A stretch of 58,715 nt of DNA from an uncultured Collinsella sp. GTDB lineage: Bacteria; Actinomycetota; Coriobacteriia; Coriobacteriales; Coriobacteriaceae. How positions within the stretch are numbered: position 1 is the first letter of the stretch; the number at the start of each line of letters is the position of its first letter. Positions 17,991-26,448 of this stretch are shown in pieces. The stretch spans positions 1 through 58,715 of the forward strand of contig URXE01000002.1 of assembly GCA_900551815.1 (NCBI GenBank), written 5' to 3'. The notes below the pieces were generated by a model, which saw only the letters and a program-made list of their open reading frames with translations, was not told where the DNA came from and ran no database searches. A program made the position numbers and the translations under genes.

Positions 17991-18183
17991 TGAATCCCGC
18001 GTTCTGACGTTTGCTCAAACTGCGACTCTTTGCTTTTGCATGCTCAATCGATTTATCAATCCAAACACTGAGGTGTTTATACCGTTCGCCGAGAAGATAA
18101 AAACCCGCAGTTCACGCCTTGATAAACATAGGTAAAGTGTTTAGCAGCTTACCGGCTGTATGCAGACGAAAGGAATCAGGCAG

Positions 18184-18888
18184 ATGGCAATCAAGGTGTT
18201 CGCTGACGGCGCAAACCTCGAGGGCATGCTCGACATGTACGAGAACGGCAACGTTCAGGGTTTCACGACCAACCCGTCCCTTATGAAGAAGGGCGGCGTG
18301 ACGGATTACCGCGCGTTTGCCAAGGAGGTCTTGACCCACATCACCGATGTGTCCGTCTCGTTTGAGGTCTTTGCCGACGACGTCGAGACCATGGAGGTCG
18401 AGGCTCGCGAGATCGCTACCTGGGCCGAGAACGTCTACGTCAAGATTCCATGCGTGACCACCAAGGGCGAGTCCACCGCCGAGCTGGTCCGCAAGCTTTC
18501 GGCTGACGGCATCAAGGTCAACGTCACCACCATCTTTACGCCCGAGCAGGTCGATGAGATGGTCGAGGCTGTTGATGCCGAGACGCCGTCCATCATCTCG
18601 CTCTTTGCCGGCCGTATCGCCGATACCGGCGTCGACCCCATTCCGTTTATGACGGAGTCGGTCAAGAAGGCCGCCGCCAAGCCCAACTGCGAGGTCCTGT
18701 GGGCGTCCACGCGCGAGCTCATCAACATTTACCAGGCCGAAGCCTGCGGTTGCCAGATCATCACGGTGCCCAACAGCATCCTGGCCAAGCGCAAGAACAT
18801 CGGCCGTGACCCCTACGAGGTCTCGCTCGACACCGTGCGCGGCTTTGCCAAGGATATCGCGTCGCTCGGCTTCCATATCCTGCCGTAA
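18184..18888 (+). CDS. small transaldolase / fructose-6-phosphate aldolase-type enzyme
   Basis: GAAAGGA lies nine bases before the ATG. The 234-residue barrel has FTTNPSLM near residue 28, the Schiff-base lysine in VYVKIPCV near 90, and FAGRIADTG near 140, all typical of the short transaldolase (TalC/FSA) family. It would exchange dihydroxyacetone units between sugar phosphates in the non-oxidative pentose phosphate route, or cleave fructose 6-phosphate. Sequence alone does not separate the two activities. The gene is single and is followed by large inverted repeats. Confidence 0.88.
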   Translation: MAIKVFADGANLEGMLDMYENGNVQGFTTNPSLMKKGGVTDYRAFAKEVLTHITDVSVSFEVFADDVETMEVEAREIATWAENVYVKIPCVTTKGESTAELVRKLSADGIKVNVTTIFTPEQVDEMVEAVDAETPSIISLFAGRIADTGVDPIPFMTESVKKAAAKPNCEVLWASTRELINIYQAEACGCQIITVPNSILAKRKNIGRDPYEVSLDTVRGFAKDIASLGFHILP

Positions 18889-18919
18889 CGCGAACACTGG
18901 CTGCGCTGCGAGTTGTTCG

Positions 18920-18987
18920 CCCGGCCTTTCCTTTCCCTATCGCTCACGCGCTTCGCAAGGGTCGCGCTGGGCAAAGGAAAGGCCGGG
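18920..18987. repeat. inverted repeat after the transaldolase gene
   Basis: CCCGGCCTTTCCTTT (18920-18934) pairs perfectly with AAAGGAAAGGCCGGG (18973-18987). The loop holds CGCGCTTCGC-type short repeats similar to the loop at 27450-27480. Confidence 0.65.
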
Positions 18988-19042
18988 GCTGCCGACACGA
19001 ACTTGCCGGTAGGTTGGTGATCGGCCTCCAATCCTGCCGTGG

Positions 19043-19258
19043 GCAAAGGTACCCCCGCCTGCGACGTGCAAAATTGAGAGTATTCAGCAAGGTAAAGGCT
19101 TTTACCAGCTAGATAAAGCACGGAACAGCCCCCGTTTTGGCTCTGACGACGCTAAAACGGGGGCTGTTTTTGACTTTATTGCCTCTGAGGGGCGTTCGGA
19201 GCGGCGGAAATTGCAGAATACTCGCGATTTTGCACGTCGCTGTAGGGGGTACCCTTGC
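19043..19258. repeat. 216-bp nested palindrome enclosing a terminator
   Basis: Left arm 19043-19090 and right arm 19211-19258 are 48 bases each and match in inverted order at about 39 positions; both contain GTGCAAAAT or its complement and GGTACCC. In the middle, AACAGCCCCCGTTTT (19124-19138) pairs with AAAACGGGGGCTGTT (19154-19168) followed by TTT, a strong terminator. A small GGTAAA/TTTACC hairpin lies at 19091-19106. No coding frame explains it. Confidence 0.75.
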
Positions 19259-19415
19259 TTTGGCGGTCTACTTCCCCTGCACAAGACCTGACTGATGTCG
19301 TCTCGATCGCGCTCTCGCTCGCACAGATTTTTTCTCCTTCGGGACATGTTGCGCAACAAGTTTGGTTGTTTTGGGTCTAGCCTTAACGTGTGAAAAGCGA
19401 AAGGAAGGAGATCCC

Positions 19416-20255
19416 ATGTTCTGCCCCAAATGCGGTACTAAGAACGTTGACGAGGCCAAGTTCTGCTGCGCCTGTGGCAATCCGTTTCCCACGGCATCTG
19501 TGACCCCCCCCTCGGGCGAAACCGGTAGCCCGGTCGTAGCTTCGAGCAAGGCGCCTGGTGTCGCGCCCGCGCCACAGGCCGTGAGTGCGCAGCCTGCCAG
19601 TAAAGCTAGTGGCAAGAAGAAGCTGCCTCTCATCATCGGAGGCGGGGTGGCCGGTGTTATCGCGCTCGTGCTGATCGCCATCTTCGTCGTTATCCCCGCG
19701 TTCAACAAGAATCCCTTCAAGGGCTGCCAAGTGGGTGACGTGGTCGAGTTTGGCTCCTACGAACAGGACGGTAACGCCTCAAACGGCAAGGAGCCCATCG
19801 AGTGGCGCGTCCTGGCGGTCGAGGGCAACCGTGCCTATGTCGTGAGCCAGAAGGCTCTTGATGCCCGTGCGTTTAATGCGGATGAGGATGACGGCAACGA
19901 CTGGAACTCCTCCGACCTCAAGAAATGGCTCGAAAACGACTTTGCATCCCAGGTCTTTACGGGTGACGAGATGAAGGAGATTGATGGAGCCCCTACGCTG
20001 CTTTCCTTCGACGAGGCAAATAAGTACTTCATGTCCGACAAAGACCGTATCTGTATGCCGACCCAGCAGGCCGTAAACAACGGCGCCTACAAGGATGAGG
20101 ACAATGGCGCGTGCTTCTGGTGGCTTCGCTCGCCGGGTGGCCACTCGCACTTCGCGGCCGACGTCCGCGCGGACGACGGCCGCGTGTACTCCGACGGCCA
20201 CTCCGTGGACAGCGCGGACTACGCTGTCCGTCCCGCTTTATGGATTAATCTGTAA
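19416..20255 (+). CDS. zinc-ribbon membrane protein with a DUF6273 domain
   Basis: AAGGAGAT precedes the ATG at 19416. The 279-residue product starts with a zinc ribbon (CPKC then CCAC, residues 3-22), a Pro/Ala/Ser-rich linker, one membrane helix near 72-95, and an external domain with VGDVVEFGSYEQDG, IEWRVLAVEG and FWWLRSPG ending VRPALWINL, the pattern of DUF6273. The zinc ribbon would be inside the cell and the DUF6273 domain outside. Function unknown; such proteins are common in gut actinobacteria and firmicutes. It is single. Confidence 0.8.
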   Translation: MFCPKCGTKNVDEAKFCCACGNPFPTASVTPPSGETGSPVVASSKAPGVAPAPQAVSAQPASKASGKKKLPLIIGGGVAGVIALVLIAIFVVIPAFNKNPFKGCQVGDVVEFGSYEQDGNASNGKEPIEWRVLAVEGNRAYVVSQKALDARAFNADEDDGNDWNSSDLKKWLENDFASQVFTGDEMKEIDGAPTLLSFDEANKYFMSDKDRICMPTQQAVNNGAYKDEDNGACFWWLRSPGGHSHFAADVRADDGRVYSDGHSVDSADYAVRPALWINL

Positions 20256-20284
20256 TCTAATAATCTTCTAATCTATAGACAAAA

Positions 20285-20320
20285 GAGGGCCCGGACGTCT
20301 CGATGGACGTTCGGGCCCTC
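20285..20320. terminator. terminator between convergent genes
   Basis: GAGGGCCCGGACGTC pairs with GACGTTCGGGCCCTC across a six-base loop. No long T run follows on the plus strand; AAAAG lies on the other side, which gives CTTTT for the minus strand. Confidence 0.65.
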
Positions 20321-20342
20321 GGCTTATGGCATGTTTTACGCG

Positions 20343-22490
20343 CTACTTCCCCTGCACCATGGTGAGGGAGATCTTTTTGCGGTCGCAATCGACCTTTTCG
20401 ACCCACACCCTGACCGTGTCGCCGACGCGCACCACATCGCTCGGGTGCTTGACGAAGCGGTTGGCCAGCTTGGAGATGTGCACGAGGCCGTCCTGGTGCA
20501 CACCCACGTCGACGAAGGCACCAAAGTCCACAACGTTGCGCACCGTGCCCTTGAGTTCCATGCCGGGCTCCAGGTCGTCGATAGAAAGTGCCGAGCGGCT
20601 AAAGACCACCTCGGGCGCGTCATCGCGTGGGTCGCGGCCAGGCTTCTTGAGCTCGTTGACAATGTCGATGAGCGTGAGGGTGCCGCAGTCTAGGTCGCTT
20701 GCCAGCGCCGAGATGCTGCCCAGACGGCGCTCGATATCGGGCACGCCGCCGCGGCTGAGCTCACTGGCTTTAACGCCGACACGCTCCAAGACGGATGTGG
20801 CCACCTCGTAGCTCTCGGGGTGGACGCTTGTCGCGTCGAGCGGGTTCTTGCCGCCGCTGATGCGCAGGAAACCCGCGGCGTTGAGGTATGCCTTGGGTCC
20901 CAGTTTGGGGACCTTCTTAAGCTGGCGGCGATCGGTAAAGGCGCCGTTTTCCTCGCGGTAGGCCACGATGTTCTTGGCCACGCTCGGCGTGATGCCCGAT
21001 ACGTATCCCAGCAGGCTCGCGCTCGCGGTGTTTACGTCGACGCCCACGCGGTTGACGACGTCCTCCACCACGTGGCCCAGGGTGTGCGAAAGCTCTGCCT
21101 GGTCAAGGTCGTGCTGGTATTGGCCCACGCCGATGGACTGGGGCGGAATCTTGACGAGCTCTGCCAGCGGGTCCTGCAGGCGGCGGCCCAGGCTCATGGC
21201 GCCACGCACGGTGACGTCCAGGTCGGGATATTCCTGGCTGGCGAGCTCGGAGGCGGAGTACACCGACGCGCCGGCCTCGTTAACAATGGTGTATCGCAGC
21301 CCAGGCGCCTGCTCGGCGATGAACTCCGAGACGACTTCCTCGGTCTCGCGGCTGGCGGTGCCGTTGCCGATGACGATGGTGTTGACGCCGTCCTTCTTGA
21401 CGAGGCGGGCGAGCTCGCGCTTGGTGCCGGCGACGTCGTGGCGCGGCTTGGTGGGGTAGACCACGCCGTGGTCGAGCAGCTTGCCGGTCTCGTCCATGAC
21501 GGCGACCTTGCAGCCGGTGCGGTAGCCCGGGTCGAGCGCGAGTACGCGGGCGCCGCGCACGGGGCGCGCCGAGAGCAAGCCCTCGAGATTCTTGGCAAAG
21601 ACGTTGATGGCCTCGGTCTGAGCGCGAACGGTGAGCTTGGCGCGGGCCTCGCGCTCCAGCGAGGGGGCCATGAGGCGCTTGTAGCCGTTGGCGATAGCGG
21701 CGTCAAAGACGGGCGCGAACACACCCTGGCGACGGGGCCAGCGGCTGCCGAGGCGCGCCGTGGCGGCAGCGCCGTCGACGTTCACGCGCACGCGGAGCTT
21801 GCCCTCGCGCTCACCGCGGTCGATAGCCAGCACGCGGTGGTTGGGTATACGGCGCAGCGGCTCGTCATAGCTGTAGTAGGGCTCGTAGGGAGTCTTCTCC
21901 GCGGGGTCGGTAGCCTCGACGACGATGTCGGCGGTGTTTTGCGTAAAGGCGCGCAGGTCGGCGACGTTCTCGGGATCTTCGGCTACCGTCTCGGCCACGA
22001 TGTCGGCAGCGCCGGCAAGCGCCTTCTCGGGCGTGTCGAAGCCGGCCTCCTCGTTGACGTAGTCCGCGGCGGTGTCGAGCGCGCTGCCCTTGGCCGAGGC
22101 CTGCATGATGATCATGTTAGCGAGCGGCTCCAGGCCGGCCTCGCGGGCCTTTTGCGCGCGGGTCATGCGCTTTTTGCGGTAGGGCTTGTAGAGGTCCTCG
22201 ACACGCTGGAGCTGTGTGGCCTCGCGAATCTGCTGTTCGATTTCGGGCGTGAGCTTGCCCTGGGCGTCGATGAGCAGAATGACGTCCTCTTTACGCTGCT
22301 CAAGATTGCGCAGGTAGGACAGGCGCTCGTCGAGCGCGCGCAGGGCGACGTCGTCCATGCCGCCCGTTGCTTCCTTGCGGTAGCGCGAGATAAAGGGGAT
22401 GGTGTTGCCCTCGTCGATGAGCTTGACGGCAGCCTCGACGTTGGCGGCCTTAAGGTTGAGCTCGCGGGCGAGCTGGGCGATAAGATCCAT
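20343..22490 (-). CDS. tex: Tex-family S1 RNA-binding protein
   Basis: The ATG at 22490 follows AAGGAG; a longer frame to 22577 has no site. The 715-residue protein has the Tex layout: an N-terminal helical region with RYRKEATGGMDD, a YqgF/RuvC-like domain with LALDPGYRTGCKVAV near residue 320, helix-hairpin-helix repeats (VNTASASLLGYVSGI), and a C-terminal S1 domain (GTVRNVVDFGAFVDVG). Tex binds nucleic acids and influences transcription and stress survival. Normal length. It converges on the DUF6273 gene. Confidence 0.93.
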   Translation of the reverse strand: MDLIAQLARELNLKAANVEAAVKLIDEGNTIPFISRYRKEATGGMDDVALRALDERLSYLRNLEQRKEDVILLIDAQGKLTPEIEQQIREATQLQRVEDLYKPYRKKRMTRAQKAREAGLEPLANMIIMQASAKGSALDTAADYVNEEAGFDTPEKALAGAADIVAETVAEDPENVADLRAFTQNTADIVVEATDPAEKTPYEPYYSYDEPLRRIPNHRVLAIDRGEREGKLRVRVNVDGAAATARLGSRWPRRQGVFAPVFDAAIANGYKRLMAPSLEREARAKLTVRAQTEAINVFAKNLEGLLSARPVRGARVLALDPGYRTGCKVAVMDETGKLLDHGVVYPTKPRHDVAGTKRELARLVKKDGVNTIVIGNGTASRETEEVVSEFIAEQAPGLRYTIVNEAGASVYSASELASQEYPDLDVTVRGAMSLGRRLQDPLAELVKIPPQSIGVGQYQHDLDQAELSHTLGHVVEDVVNRVGVDVNTASASLLGYVSGITPSVAKNIVAYREENGAFTDRRQLKKVPKLGPKAYLNAAGFLRISGGKNPLDATSVHPESYEVATSVLERVGVKASELSRGGVPDIERRLGSISALASDLDCGTLTLIDIVNELKKPGRDPRDDAPEVVFSRSALSIDDLEPGMELKGTVRNVVDFGAFVDVGVHQDGLVHISKLANRFVKHPSDVVRVGDTVRVWVEKVDCDRKKISLTMVQGK

Positions 22491-22571
22491 GGGACTCCTT
22501 GCGTTTAAGGTGCGTTTGCAGCACAGGGCTACCAAGGATACCACCCGTCCCAAAAGACTGTTTTGGGGTTG

Positions 22572-22733
22572 CGCCACGAAAGGGGCCTATCTACTACGTT
22601 TAACCCATATGGGTCGACCACCCCCCGGTTTTCCGAGAATACGCAAGCCGTCTACCTGCAGTTTTTATTTCGCGAAATTTGGCATGGTTGAGGGCGATCG
22701 GTTAAACGTAGTAGATAGGCGCGTTTCGTGGCG
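22572..22733. repeat. 162-bp inverted-repeat element
   Basis: CCTATCTACTACGTTTAACC (22586-22605) pairs perfectly with 22700-22719, and the outer CGCCACGAAA (22572-22581) pairs with TTTCGTGGCG (22724-22733). The 94-base interior is T-rich at its centre and has no gene. Size and arms resemble a miniature transposable element, but no target duplication is clear. It lies upstream of tex. Confidence 0.7.
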
Positions 22734-22798
22734 AACGAATCAAGCCGAGGTGCAAAATAGCCCCCGCCCCAGAAAAATCGTCGGCAAGGTAGCAAAAT

Positions 22799-22832
22799 GC
22801 CCCGCGGACAGGAGGCTGCTCGCGGGGCAAAG
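22799..22832 (-). terminator. terminator of the Gfo/Idh-MFS-SDR operon
   Basis: On the minus strand GCCCCGCG (22828-22821) pairs with CGCGGGGC (22806-22799) and is followed by ATTTT, about 70 bases after the oxidoreductase stop. Confidence 0.6.
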
Positions 22833-22900
22833 AAGAGGGGCTTGTTGGTGGCGGACCGAGGGGCTCGGCATGGGGTTTTGCCGCGGCCGCTCTTAAGGCG

Positions 22901-23941
22901 TTACAGCTCGACGAGCTGGCCGGTCTCGGCGGCCTCCTTAATGGCGTTGAGAAGCGTGAGCGTCTTAACGTTGTCGGCGGGGGTCACGACGGGCTCGACC
23001 TCGCGGCGAACGACCTTCACAAAGTGCTTGAGCTGCATCTTGTGCGGCAGCGCCGGGTCGACGGCCGGAATCTCCATCTGCAGCGGCTTGTGCCAGTTGG
23101 AGGCTCCGTCGTAGGAGAACTGGTGCAGGCGGGGCAGCGAAAGGGCACCCTTAGTGCCGCCGATAAAGTAGGCGTCGGCGTCGAAGGGGCGGTACTGCGG
23201 ATCCTCGCGAGCGGTGGCCTCCCAGTTCCAGGGGCTGGCGGTGGCGTCGGAGATGGTCATGCTCGCAAGCGCGCCATCGGCAAAACGGACGTTGACCACG
23301 GCGGAGTCCTCGGTCTCAAAACCGCGGGCGGCGCTGGACTGCATGCCCTGGACGGCAACGGGCTCGCCCAGCAGGTAGCGGAGCAGGTCGACGTCGTGTA
23401 CCAGGTTGACCAGGATCGGGCCGGCACCCTTCTTGCGGCGCCACTCGACGTCGAAGTACTCGTCGTTCTTATAGATCATGTAGTGGAAGCTCGACACGGT
23501 GAGCTTGCCCAGCTCGCCGGCCTCGATGATCTCCTTGGCCTTGTTGACGAAGGGATTGTGGCGACGGTGCTGACCCACGAGCACGGGCACGCCAGCGGTC
23601 TCGGCCTCGGCGGCGAAGGCCTGGGCATCCTCCAGGTCGTTGGAGATCGGCTTTTCGACCAACGGCACGATGTTGCGCTTCACAGCCTCGCGGGCAACGC
23701 CCAGGTGTAGGTCGTTGGGCGTGGCGATGATGACGGCCTCGGGCTTGACCTCGTCCATCATCTGGGCGGGATCGGTATAAAACGGCACGCCGGCGGCCTC
23801 GGCCGTGGCGCGGGCGCCCTCAAAGGCGTCGGCGATGGCGATGAGCTCGGCCTCGGGCTCCTCGGTGACAAAGCGGATGTGGTTGCGGCCCATGGCGCCG
23901 GCGCCGATAACGGCAATGCGGACGGGGTTGAGCTCAGACAT
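22901..23941 (-). CDS. Gfo/Idh/MocA-family oxidoreductase
   Basis: AAGGAG lies five bases before the ATG. The 346-residue product has an N-terminal NAD(P)-binding fold (IAVIGAGAMGRNH, residues 8-20), the family EKP motif (VEKPIS near 93) and a C-terminal alpha/beta domain with NLVHDVDLLRYLLGE, where the His-Asp pair is typical of the active site. Members oxidise or reduce sugars, inositols and sugar acids. It is the last gene of a three-gene set with an SDR and a transporter, which points to uptake and use of a polyol, sugar acid or similar compound. Confidence 0.88.
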   Translation of the reverse strand: MSELNPVRIAVIGAGAMGRNHIRFVTEEPEAELIAIADAFEGARATAEAAGVPFYTDPAQMMDEVKPEAVIIATPNDLHLGVAREAVKRNIVPLVEKPISNDLEDAQAFAAEAETAGVPVLVGQHRRHNPFVNKAKEIIEAGELGKLTVSSFHYMIYKNDEYFDVEWRRKKGAGPILVNLVHDVDLLRYLLGEPVAVQGMQSSAARGFETEDSAVVNVRFADGALASMTISDATASPWNWEATAREDPQYRPFDADAYFIGGTKGALSLPRLHQFSYDGASNWHKPLQMEIPAVDPALPHKMQLKHFVKVVRREVEPVVTPADNVKTLTLLNAIKEAAETGQLVEL

Positions 23942-23969
23942 TTCGACTCCTTAATGCTGTTGGCGATGG

Positions 23970-24002
23970 AATGTGACAAAGGGGCAGTCCCTTTGTCACA
24001 TT
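23970..24002. repeat. 33-bp dispersed palindrome, copy 2
   Basis: Same arms as copy 1 with one change (GGGGC for GGGAC); it fills most of the 69-base gap between two genes that otherwise look co-transcribed. Confidence 0.8.
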
Positions 24003-24010
24003 GGCAATTA

Positions 24011-25267
24011 CTAAGCGGACTTCTTCTTGCTGTCGGAGACCATCATGTAGACGGTGAGCACGACGGCGATGGCGGCGATCACAATGGCGCCGTAGAAAGA
24101 CTGCTGGTAGGCGGCGCTGCCGGCCTCGGCGTGATACAGCACGGCGGTGATGGGCTGGCTGATCCAGGTGGAAGCGGCATAGCCCAGGAACATGATGCCG
24201 TAGTTGACGCCGATGTTGCTGGTGCCAAAGGCGCCACCGGTGAGCGGCGGGTAGATGACGAGCAGGGCGCCAAAGCTAAAGCCGAGCAGGGCGAGTGCCA
24301 CAAAGAACATGCTCTGCGTAAAGCTCATCGACATGATGACGAGCGCGACGATGGTGACGACAAGGCTGATGAGCAGCGACTTATAGGCGCCGAGCTTGTC
24401 GATGATCTGGCCAAAGGACAGACGTCCAACCAGGTTGGCGCAGGTGTTGACGGAGACGACCACGCCGCCGAGGGCGACGGCCGCGGCGCTCGTGGGGTCG
24501 GCGAAGAGCTGGACGGCGGCGATGGAGGCAACCTTGCCCACGAGCAGGGTGCCCGCGGTGGCGGCAAAGGCGAAGGTGACGATGAGGACCCAGAAGCGCG
24601 GGGTCTTGACCATCTCGCCCGGGGTGAGGTCGCCGAAGGTGCCGGCATGCGCGCCGCCCTTGGGGGCCTCGAAGCCCTCGGGCAGCCAGCCGGCCTCGGG
24701 GGCCTTCAGGAACAGGGCGGAGGCGGCAATCGTCACAAAGAAGATGACGCCGAGCGCCTTAAGGGCTCCAAAGATGCCCAGGCTCGGGATGAGCAGCGAG
24801 GCGAGCACCGGGGACAGCACGGCGGGGCCGGCGGTCGAAGCGGCCAGGGTGATGCCTGAGGCGAGACCCTTCTTGTCGATGAACCACTTTTGGCCGGTGG
24901 TGAGCGCCGGGTTGTAGCCCAGGCCGTTGCCGATGGCGGCGACGAGCGAGAACCACAGGTAGAACTGCCACGGCTCGGTGACGGTGCCGGACATGAACCA
25001 GCCCAGGCCGTAGCACACGGCAGCGGCGATCACGACGTTGCGCGGACCGATCTTATCGGAGATACGGCCGGCGAAGATGCCCGTCACGGCCATGATGGTC
25101 TGAAAGACCGGGAAAGCCCAGGTAAGGGCGCTGGACCACTCGGGATAGACGGCGAGCAGATTCTTGCTCACGACGGAATACAGCGCGATGGAGCTGATGA
25201 AGAACATGGTGACGCACGCGGCGGAAAGCACGACGGCGCGACCCTTGTTGGAGTTGGTGGAAGCCAT
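24011..25267 (-). CDS. MFS transporter of the oxalate/formate antiporter-like (OFA) type
   Basis: Start set at 25267 (MASTNSN), with GAAAGAG close upstream; an ATG 15 bases earlier is possible. The 418-residue product has twelve predicted membrane helices, with GRISDKIGPRNV after helix 2 and GRLSFGQIIDKLGAYK in the second half, the paired MFS loops, and GLGYNPALTTGQKWF, typical of OFA-family anion carriers. It probably moves an organic anion. It lies between an SDR and a Gfo/Idh oxidoreductase, so the substrate is likely what those enzymes act on. Confidence 0.85.
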   Translation of the reverse strand: MASTNSNKGRAVVLSAACVTMFFISSIALYSVVSKNLLAVYPEWSSALTWAFPVFQTIMAVTGIFAGRISDKIGPRNVVIAAAVCYGLGWFMSGTVTEPWQFYLWFSLVAAIGNGLGYNPALTTGQKWFIDKKGLASGITLAASTAGPAVLSPVLASLLIPSLGIFGALKALGVIFFVTIAASALFLKAPEAGWLPEGFEAPKGGAHAGTFGDLTPGEMVKTPRFWVLIVTFAFAATAGTLLVGKVASIAAVQLFADPTSAAAVALGGVVVSVNTCANLVGRLSFGQIIDKLGAYKSLLISLVVTIVALVIMSMSFTQSMFFVALALLGFSFGALLVIYPPLTGGAFGTSNIGVNYGIMFLGYAASTWISQPITAVLYHAEAGSAAYQQSFYGAIVIAAIAVVLTVYMMVSDSKKKSA

Positions 25268-25333
25268 TGGACTCTTTCTCATCGATACGGGGGAGGAGCG
25301 GGCGTGTCCGCGGGACCTCCCTGTTAGGTTGGT

Positions 25334-26215
25334 TTACTGGTCAGCCGGCTTGGCAACGCCGGACTCATCGGACCAGAGCTCGACACCCTTGTTCTTAAGG
25401 TAGTTGTCGGCGTATGCGCGACGGCCGCCGGGCTTGGCGGTGAGGTCGCCCATCATGTTGGAGAAGCCGCCGTCGACCTTGATGGCGTCGCCGGTGGTAA
25501 AGTCCGAGCGCTTGGACGCCAGGAACATGACGGCGTTGGCGATGTCGCTGACCTCGCCGATGCGACGCGTGGCGATCAGGCGGCTGCGGCTCTTTTCGAC
25601 CTCGGGGTCGGCGTAGAAATTGGCCGACATGGGGGTCTTAACGAAGCAGGGCTCGACGCAGTTGGATCGCACGCCGTAGGGGCCCCACTCGGCGGCGAGC
25701 ATCTTGGACATCATGTTGACGCCGGCCTTGGTGGAGCTGTACACGCCCGAGAACGTCTCAGGGGAGTGGCTGGCAACGGTCGAGATGTGCACCAGGCGGC
25801 CCTGGCCGGCCTTGATCATCTCGCGACCAAAGCGCTGCGAGGTGATGAAGTAGCCGGTGAGGTTGACGTTGAGCACCTGCTCCCAGTCGCTCAGAGGCAG
25901 GTCTTCCATGGCTGCGAAGCGCAGGATACCGGCGGTGTTGACGAGAACGTCGACGCGGCCGAAGTCGGCGATGGTGGCGTCGACGGCGGCCTGAACCTCG
26001 GCCTCGTCGGTGGCGTTCATCTTGTAGCCCTCGGCGTGGATGCCAAACTCGGCGGCGAGGTCGGCGGCTGCGGCCTTGACCTTTTCCTCGTCCAGATCGA
26101 GCAGGACGACGTTGGCGCCGTTGCGGGCGAACTCGCGACAGATCTCGACGCCCATACCGCCGAGTGCGCCGGTCACGGCGCAGACATCGCCCTCGAGCTT
26201 AAGCCAATTGCTCAT
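25334..26215 (-). CDS. short-chain dehydrogenase/reductase (SDR)
   Basis: AAGGGA precedes the ATG. The 293-residue product shows the classical SDR pattern: TGALGGMG (NAD(P) loop, residues ~16-23), NTAGIL near 93, Ser in STVASHS, the catalytic YSSTK near 160, and a C-terminal extra ~35 residues (KPGGRRAYADNYLKNKG). The Asp in LLDLDEEK at the end of strand 2 suggests NAD preference. First gene of the catabolic set and divergent from a LysR regulator, which probably controls it. Substrate not known. Confidence 0.88.
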   Translation of the reverse strand: MSNWLKLEGDVCAVTGALGGMGVEICREFARNGANVVLLDLDEEKVKAAAADLAAEFGIHAEGYKMNATDEAEVQAAVDATIADFGRVDVLVNTAGILRFAAMEDLPLSDWEQVLNVNLTGYFITSQRFGREMIKAGQGRLVHISTVASHSPETFSGVYSSTKAGVNMMSKMLAAEWGPYGVRSNCVEPCFVKTPMSANFYADPEVEKSRSRLIATRRIGEVSDIANAVMFLASKRSDFTTGDAIKVDGGFSNMMGDLTAKPGGRRAYADNYLKNKGVELWSDESGVAKPADQ

Positions 26216-26448
26216 AGGAACTTCCCTTCTTGTGCCTCCCGGTGGGTCGTTCCCATTAATTGACCCACGTGGTTTTCGCTGGTTATCGTATGCTTTGCAT
26301 TTGCGCAGGTGAATTGCATATTTGTTAGAATGGCGTTAACCGTAGGTTTACACTGTGCAATGTAGTTTATGCTTAACCGAGCGCGTGACCTGCGAAAACA
26401 ACCCTCTGTGGCGCCATGTGGCCACGGGCGCGAAAACGGGAGATTGAC

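Noticed and set aside
20820..22508. 562-codon plus-strand frame
   Set aside because: Shadow of tex on the other strand.
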